DNA of 30,745 nucleotides, taken from the IMG/VR virus record IMGVR_UViG_3300042945_001072, positions 1 to 30,745 of that record; one strand, 5' to 3'. Numbering within the stretch: the first letter of the stretch is position 1; each line of letters begins with the position of its first letter. Origin of the DNA: a virus. A model generated the notes under the pieces. It saw nothing but the letters and a program-made list of their open reading frames with translations, was not told the origin of the DNA and searched no databases. Of the stretch, positions 28,924 to 30,745 are shown piece after piece. The translations under genes were made by a program, and so were the position numbers.

Positions 28924-29079
28924 TCAGTCGGCTTTTGCGTCTATGAAACAACCTTTTTTTGTAACTTGCTTTACTTCCCAAACAATATCATTTTTTTGCT
29001 GGGCATCTAATCTTGGATGAGTAGTTACTCTTCCAATGATAAAATTAGCTTGAAGGCAAGTTAAAAAAAATGCTTCCAT
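28924..29079 (-). CDS. Small protein in a repeat-flanked cassette, 51 aa
   Basis: The frame from ATG 29077-29079 to TGA 28924-28926 encodes MEAFFLTCLQANFIIGRVTT, then HPRLDAQQKNDIVWEVKQVT and KKGCFIDAKAD. The N-terminus is hydrophobic and the rest is mixed. I do not recognise it. The gene follows a sigma70 promoter at 29151-29179 with a structured leader, and near-identical direct repeats lie just before its start and across its stop (AAGCCGACT...GGAACG). No clear Shine-Dalgarno sequence is seen. About 40 bases separate it from the DUF4278-like gene, which is probably on the same transcript. Confidence 0.62.
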   Translation of the reverse strand: MEAFFLTCLQANFIIGRVTTHPRLDAQQKNDIVWEVKQVTKKGCFIDAKAD

Positions 29080-29083
29080 AGAT

Positions 29084-29137
29084 GAACGGCTTCGTTCCGA
29101 GTCGGCTTACTTCCGTTCGCTATTCGCAAATAGCGAA
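29084..29137 (-). promoter_or_regulatory. Structured 5' leader of the 51-codon gene
   Basis: The predicted RNA begins near 29144 and promptly forms TTCGCTATT-TGCG-AATAGCGAA (9-bp stem, 29137-29116). The bases GAACGG (29118-29113), partly in that stem, can alternatively pair with CCGTTC (29089-29084), which ends 4 bases before the start codon. Two exclusive folds of this kind suggest control of translation or RNA stability. Confidence 0.5.
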
Positions 29138-29150
29138 TGAACGTAAGGTC

Positions 29151-29179
29151 ATTATAGACCTATTGAAAGTATATAGCAA
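29151..29179 (-). promoter_or_regulatory. Sigma70-type promoter (TTGCTA-N17-TATAAT) inside a GGTC/GACC palindrome
   Basis: TTGCTA (29174-29179) and TATAAT (29151-29156) are 17 bp apart on the minus strand. The -10 is exactly enclosed by GGTC and GACC (29147-29160). It should drive the small-gene cluster down to the terminator at 28614-28641. Confidence 0.68.
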
Positions 29180-29185
29180 GTTTAC

Positions 29186-29205
29186 ACTGTATAATGCGAT
29201 ACAGT
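29186..29205. repeat. Inverted repeat upstream of the small-gene promoter
   Basis: ACTGTAT-N6-ATACAGT is a perfect 7-bp inverted repeat lying 6 bp upstream of the -35 box. It is not followed by a T-run, so it is not a terminator. An operator or activator site is possible. Confidence 0.45.
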
Positions 29206-29225
29206 TTTATAAAATCTTATGGGGT

Positions 29226-29254
29226 AAAAAAATTGCCGGGATTTTTTCCCAGCA
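29226..29254 (-). terminator. Intrinsic terminator after the 112-residue gene
   Basis: The minus strand forms TGCTGGGA-AAAAA-TCCCGGCA (8 pairs, one G-U) followed by A and seven T residues, 10 bases after the stop at 29264. It separates the genes to its right from the promoter at 29151-29179. The rest of the gene-free stretch 29080-29263 holds only the leader, promoter and inverted repeat listed. Confidence 0.85.
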
Positions 29255-29263
29255 TTTTTGAAA

Positions 29264-29602
29264 TCACTTTCTCTTTTTCTTTTCGGGTGATTTATATCCC
29301 CAGAGTTTTGGATTGATTCTACCATATCCAAAGTCAATACTCTTCAAGTTCTCACGAAACTTATCCCAGTACATATCAAAAAGTTTAATTTTAGAACCTC
29401 GTGTAAGGTCAAAACAGATTTTATCTTCTACAAGATACTTAATAATGTATGCATCATTAGGTGCTTCTTTTGTACATACATCAGAATATGAACCATTTTC
29501 AATCATAATTTCGCAACCGTAACGTGACTTACAAGTTTCTTTTTCTGCTGATGTCCAATGATCCATGTGCTTTTCCTGTACTTTATCAATAACTTGATTC
29601 AC
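29264..29602 (-). CDS. Hypothetical protein, 112 aa, GTG start
   Basis: I set the start at GTG 29600-29602 (MNQVIDKVQEKHMDHWTSAE), because a perfect GGAGG Shine-Dalgarno sequence lies 6 bases before it and the codon overlaps the preceding TGA (GTGA). A TTG five codons earlier is less likely. The protein has mixed helices and strands (YGCEIMIENGSYSDVCTKEA, YIIKYLVEDKICFDLTRGSK, DMYWDKFRENLKSIDFGYGR) and a basic tail KSPEKKKRK. No family or membrane segment is recognised. It is the last gene before a terminator and is coupled to the DUF6433-like gene. Confidence 0.72.
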   Translation of the reverse strand: MNQVIDKVQEKHMDHWTSAEKETCKSRYGCEIMIENGSYSDVCTKEAPNDAYIIKYLVEDKICFDLTRGSKIKLFDMYWDKFRENLKSIDFGYGRINPKLWGYKSPEKKKRK

Positions 29603-30231
29603 GAACGTCCTCCCCAAATAATATCGGGGTATGCTTGTGAAGCAATTTCTTTTGTAATCTTGTATTTTGATTCCAGATTTTTATCTTTTACTAGACAAAT
29701 AATCTCTGCTTCTAGTGGATGTAGACCTTGAAGCAAGTTGATAAACATCGTTTCTCTACGAAGAGAACTCAGTCCATCGTTTCCACCTTTGATAAAGTTA
29801 TAAAACTTTTGATATTCCTTACGAATAGAAGAACGTCCTTGATCTTGTGATCCAAGTGAATTAGAACCAAGTTCTTCCATTTTTTCAACTGCATCAGCAA
29901 TCTTTTCACTCAAAGTTCCTTTGAATGAATCCATCTCATTTACAGCAGAGTATGGAACATCTCCAGGAGGAAGTGCTGATGTGATAGTCTCATCAAAATT
30001 CCAAATGAACAATGCTTTAAGAGCAGGATGAGAGTACTTTTGAAGAACCTCTACCTTCTTAGCATTAGATCTTTGCTTTGAAGCAGCATTAAAGATCTCA
30101 AAGATAAAAGGATTTGCAGGAAGTTCAGGAATCGCTTCTGCAATTACTTTTGCCTTTGGTGCTGCTGGTTTCTTTGTTGCGGTAGTTTTTGTTTTAGTCG
30201 TCGCTGCTGTCGTCTTCTTCGTCGTAGTCAT
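29599..30231 (-). CDS. DUF6433-like conserved cyanophage protein, 210 aa
   Basis: The start is ATG 30229-30231 (MTTTKKTTAATTKTKTTATK), preceded by a GAGAA ribosome site. The longer frame begins with an unlikely TTG. A Thr/Lys/Ala-rich flexible arm of about 35 residues leads into a helical domain (NPFIFEIFNAASKQRSNAKK, EVLQKYSHPALKALFIWNFD, then an acidic PPGDVPY region and RRETMFINLLQGLHPLEAEI). The pattern F-E-I...A..K..S..KK...L..Y..P.LK......F is what I recall for DUF6433 of T4-like phages, of unknown function. The Thr/Lys arm could bind nucleic acid. It overlaps the membrane-protein gene by 38 bases. Confidence 0.7.
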   Translation of the reverse strand: MTTTKKTTAATTKTKTTATKKPAAPKAKVIAEAIPELPANPFIFEIFNAASKQRSNAKKVEVLQKYSHPALKALFIWNFDETITSALPPGDVPYSAVNEMDSFKGTLSEKIADAVEKMEELGSNSLGSQDQGRSSIRKEYQKFYNFIKGGNDGLSSLRRETMFINLLQGLHPLEAEIICLVKDKNLESKYKITKEIASQAYPDIIWGGRS

Positions 30232-30424
30232 GATAGTTCTCAAAATTAAATGCAATTACTTCGTCAGGTATCAGGTTTCCCTGATGGTCAAACATCTCAG
30301 GATGTGGTCTTGGAATTTCCCGATAGTTCATCATATATTCTCTTGCCACCCAACCTGTTACAAGTCCCACTATAAGAAACAATATGGTTAGAAATGAACC
30401 GAATACTAAGCTAACTGCTAACAT
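30194..30424 (-). CDS. Small single-pass membrane protein, 76 aa
   Basis: Residues 2-25 are a strongly hydrophobic helix (AVSLVFGSFLTILFLIVGLV) followed by TGWVAREYMM, giving a probable N-out/C-in single-pass inner-membrane anchor. The rest is a soluble arm (REIPRPHPEMFDHQGNLIPD) ending in a very acidic tail (YHDYDEEDDSSDD). There is no signal-peptidase site. A GGAGA ribosome site lies about 9 bases before the start. No function is recognised; a role at the host membrane is inferred from topology only. Confidence 0.72.
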   Translation of the reverse strand: MLAVSLVFGSFLTILFLIVGLVTGWVAREYMMNYREIPRPHPEMFDHQGNLIPDEVIAFNFENYHDYDEEDDSSDD

Positions 30425-30686
30425 TTCTTTTTCTCCGGGAAACTACTTTTTTCTTCCTTGACTTTAAGGAAAATTCAAAATAGATAGTTACTTCCCGATT
30501 CAGAAAGCAAACTATCTTCTCAAAGATAATGTGGAATGGTTGAGTCTGCTTTCTTTTCCCTCCATTAAGAATAAGTTCAATGCCACGGTTAAAGTGGTCT
30601 TCTGGTTTATTTATGTTTGTGTCAGACGATTTTCTGTTCTTTGAGGAATTTGATTGTTTCGACTGATCCTCCGATTTTTTTGTCAT
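30411..30686 (-). CDS. Basic hypothetical protein overlapping glutaredoxin end, 91 aa
   Basis: The frame runs from ATG 30684-30686 to 30411. Its first 22 codons lie in another frame over the end of the glutaredoxin gene and are low-complexity (Ser, Lys, Asn, Gln). The remainder (HFNRGIELILNGGKRKQTQP, FHIIFEKIVCFLNREVTIYF, EFSLKSRKKKVVSRRKRNVS) looks like a genuine small basic domain. An AGGTAA ribosome site supports the ATG, but translation might begin inside the frame at a non-ATG codon. The start is therefore uncertain, while the C-terminal part is better supported by its 14-base overlap with the membrane-protein gene. Confidence 0.55.
   Translation of the reverse strand: MTKKSEDQSKQSNSSKNRKSSDTNINKPEDHFNRGIELILNGGKRKQTQPFHIIFEKIVCFLNREVTIYFEFSLKSRKKKVVSRRKRNVSS
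30608..30614 (-). promoter_or_regulatory. Possible late promoter (ATAAATA)
   Basis: The minus strand reads CATAAATAAACC 8 bases after the glutaredoxin stop, inside the 91-residue frame. Motif only; spacing to the next start is not informative. Confidence 0.35.
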
Positions 30687-30745
30687 TACAAATTACCTGT
30701 GGAAATGTTGATCCTTCCCCAAACTCTGCATAGAACTCTTCTCTT
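30622..30745 (-). CDS. Glutaredoxin, C-terminal part (cut by window edge)
   Basis: The last 40 codons before TGA 30622-30624 are visible. They read EEFYAEFGEGSTFPQVICND, then KKIGGSVETIKFLKEQKIV. The thioredoxin-fold glutathione-binding features are present: the cis-proline motif T-F-P-Q-V, N-D-x-x-I-G-G and the final helix. The active-site Cys pair lies outside the window. In T4-like phages glutaredoxin (as with nrdC) reduces ribonucleotide reductase, which fits a nucleotide-supply role beside thyX. Its end overlaps the start of the 91-residue gene in another frame. Confidence 0.85.
   Translation of the reverse strand, partial: REEFYAEFGEGSTFPQVICNDKKIGGSVETIKFLKEQKIV

Noticed and set aside
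29190-29195. Plus-strand TATAAT in the 29186-29205 inverted repeat.
   Set aside because: The nearest TTGAAA is 21 bp away and no plus-strand gene follows.
29603-29617. TTG start five codons upstream for the 112-residue gene.
   Set aside because: GTG at 29602 has a perfect GGAGG ribosome site and a GTGA overlap with the previous stop.
1-30745. Prophage or mobile-element origin.
   Set aside because: No integrase, transposase, homing endonuclease or attachment-site repeats were seen; gene content is that of a lytic T4-like virus.

Overview
The window looks like part of the genome of a T4-like cyanophage, a contractile-tailed myovirus of marine Synechococcus or Prochlorococcus. I base this on the mix of T4 core genes (gp4, gp5-, gp26-, gp27-, gp48-, gp53- and gp54-like, gp32, gp33, gp59) with genes typical of cyanophages (phoH, thyX, DUF1825- and DUF4278-like proteins, giant beta-rich tail proteins), the low GC content, and T4-type late promoters of the form ATAAATA or CTAAATA. 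There is no integrase, transposase or CRISPR array.

Layout. Positions 1-8000 (minus strand) hold large tail-fibre or virion proteins, including an 1850-residue protein ending in a Peptidase_S74 self-processing chaperone. Positions 8036-9613 are a small accessory island: a 100-residue unknown, three tRNA genes (Leu-UAA, CAU, Ile-UAU) with a tRNA-sized structured spacer between them, an orphan Phd/YefM-like antitoxin, an early gene behind a perfect sigma70 promoter, and a tail-assembly-chaperone-like protein. Positions 9649-20492 (minus) are the distal tail and hub: Gly-rich tip proteins, a needle-like protein, a gp5-like OB-fold hub, a gp27-like hub, a muramidase plus M23 hydrolase, a tape-measure candidate, a gp26-like chaperone with an apparent programmed -1 frameshift, and a gp54-like tube initiator. 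At 20493-20527 polarity flips around two facing late promoters. Positions 20528-23123 (plus) hold gp4, an unknown, gp48 and gp53.

Positions 23085-28582 (minus) are the replication and transcription part: a Mom/GNAT-like protein, gp32, a DUF1825-like protein, gp59, gp33, a PD-(D/E)XK nuclease, PhoH, an FmdB-like protein, ThyX and two small proteins. Positions 28614-30745 are a run of very small genes with terminators and sigma70 promoters, a DUF6433-like protein, a membrane protein and the end of a glutaredoxin gene.

How it works together. Tail and neck genes carry late motifs, often with the stop codon of the preceding gene inside the motif. Early and replication genes carry sigma70-type promoters, and all six I could place have exactly 17 bp between the -35 and -10 boxes. 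Two intrinsic terminators are physically merged with the next promoter.

The most striking observation is at the 3' end of the gp26-like gene: a U UUU UUC slippery heptamer, a 6-nt spacer holding the zero-frame stop, and a 10-bp stem-loop. A -1 shift there fuses the protein to a 57-codon ORF directly upstream of the tape-measure candidate. This is the lambda G/GT arrangement inside a T4-type tail module.
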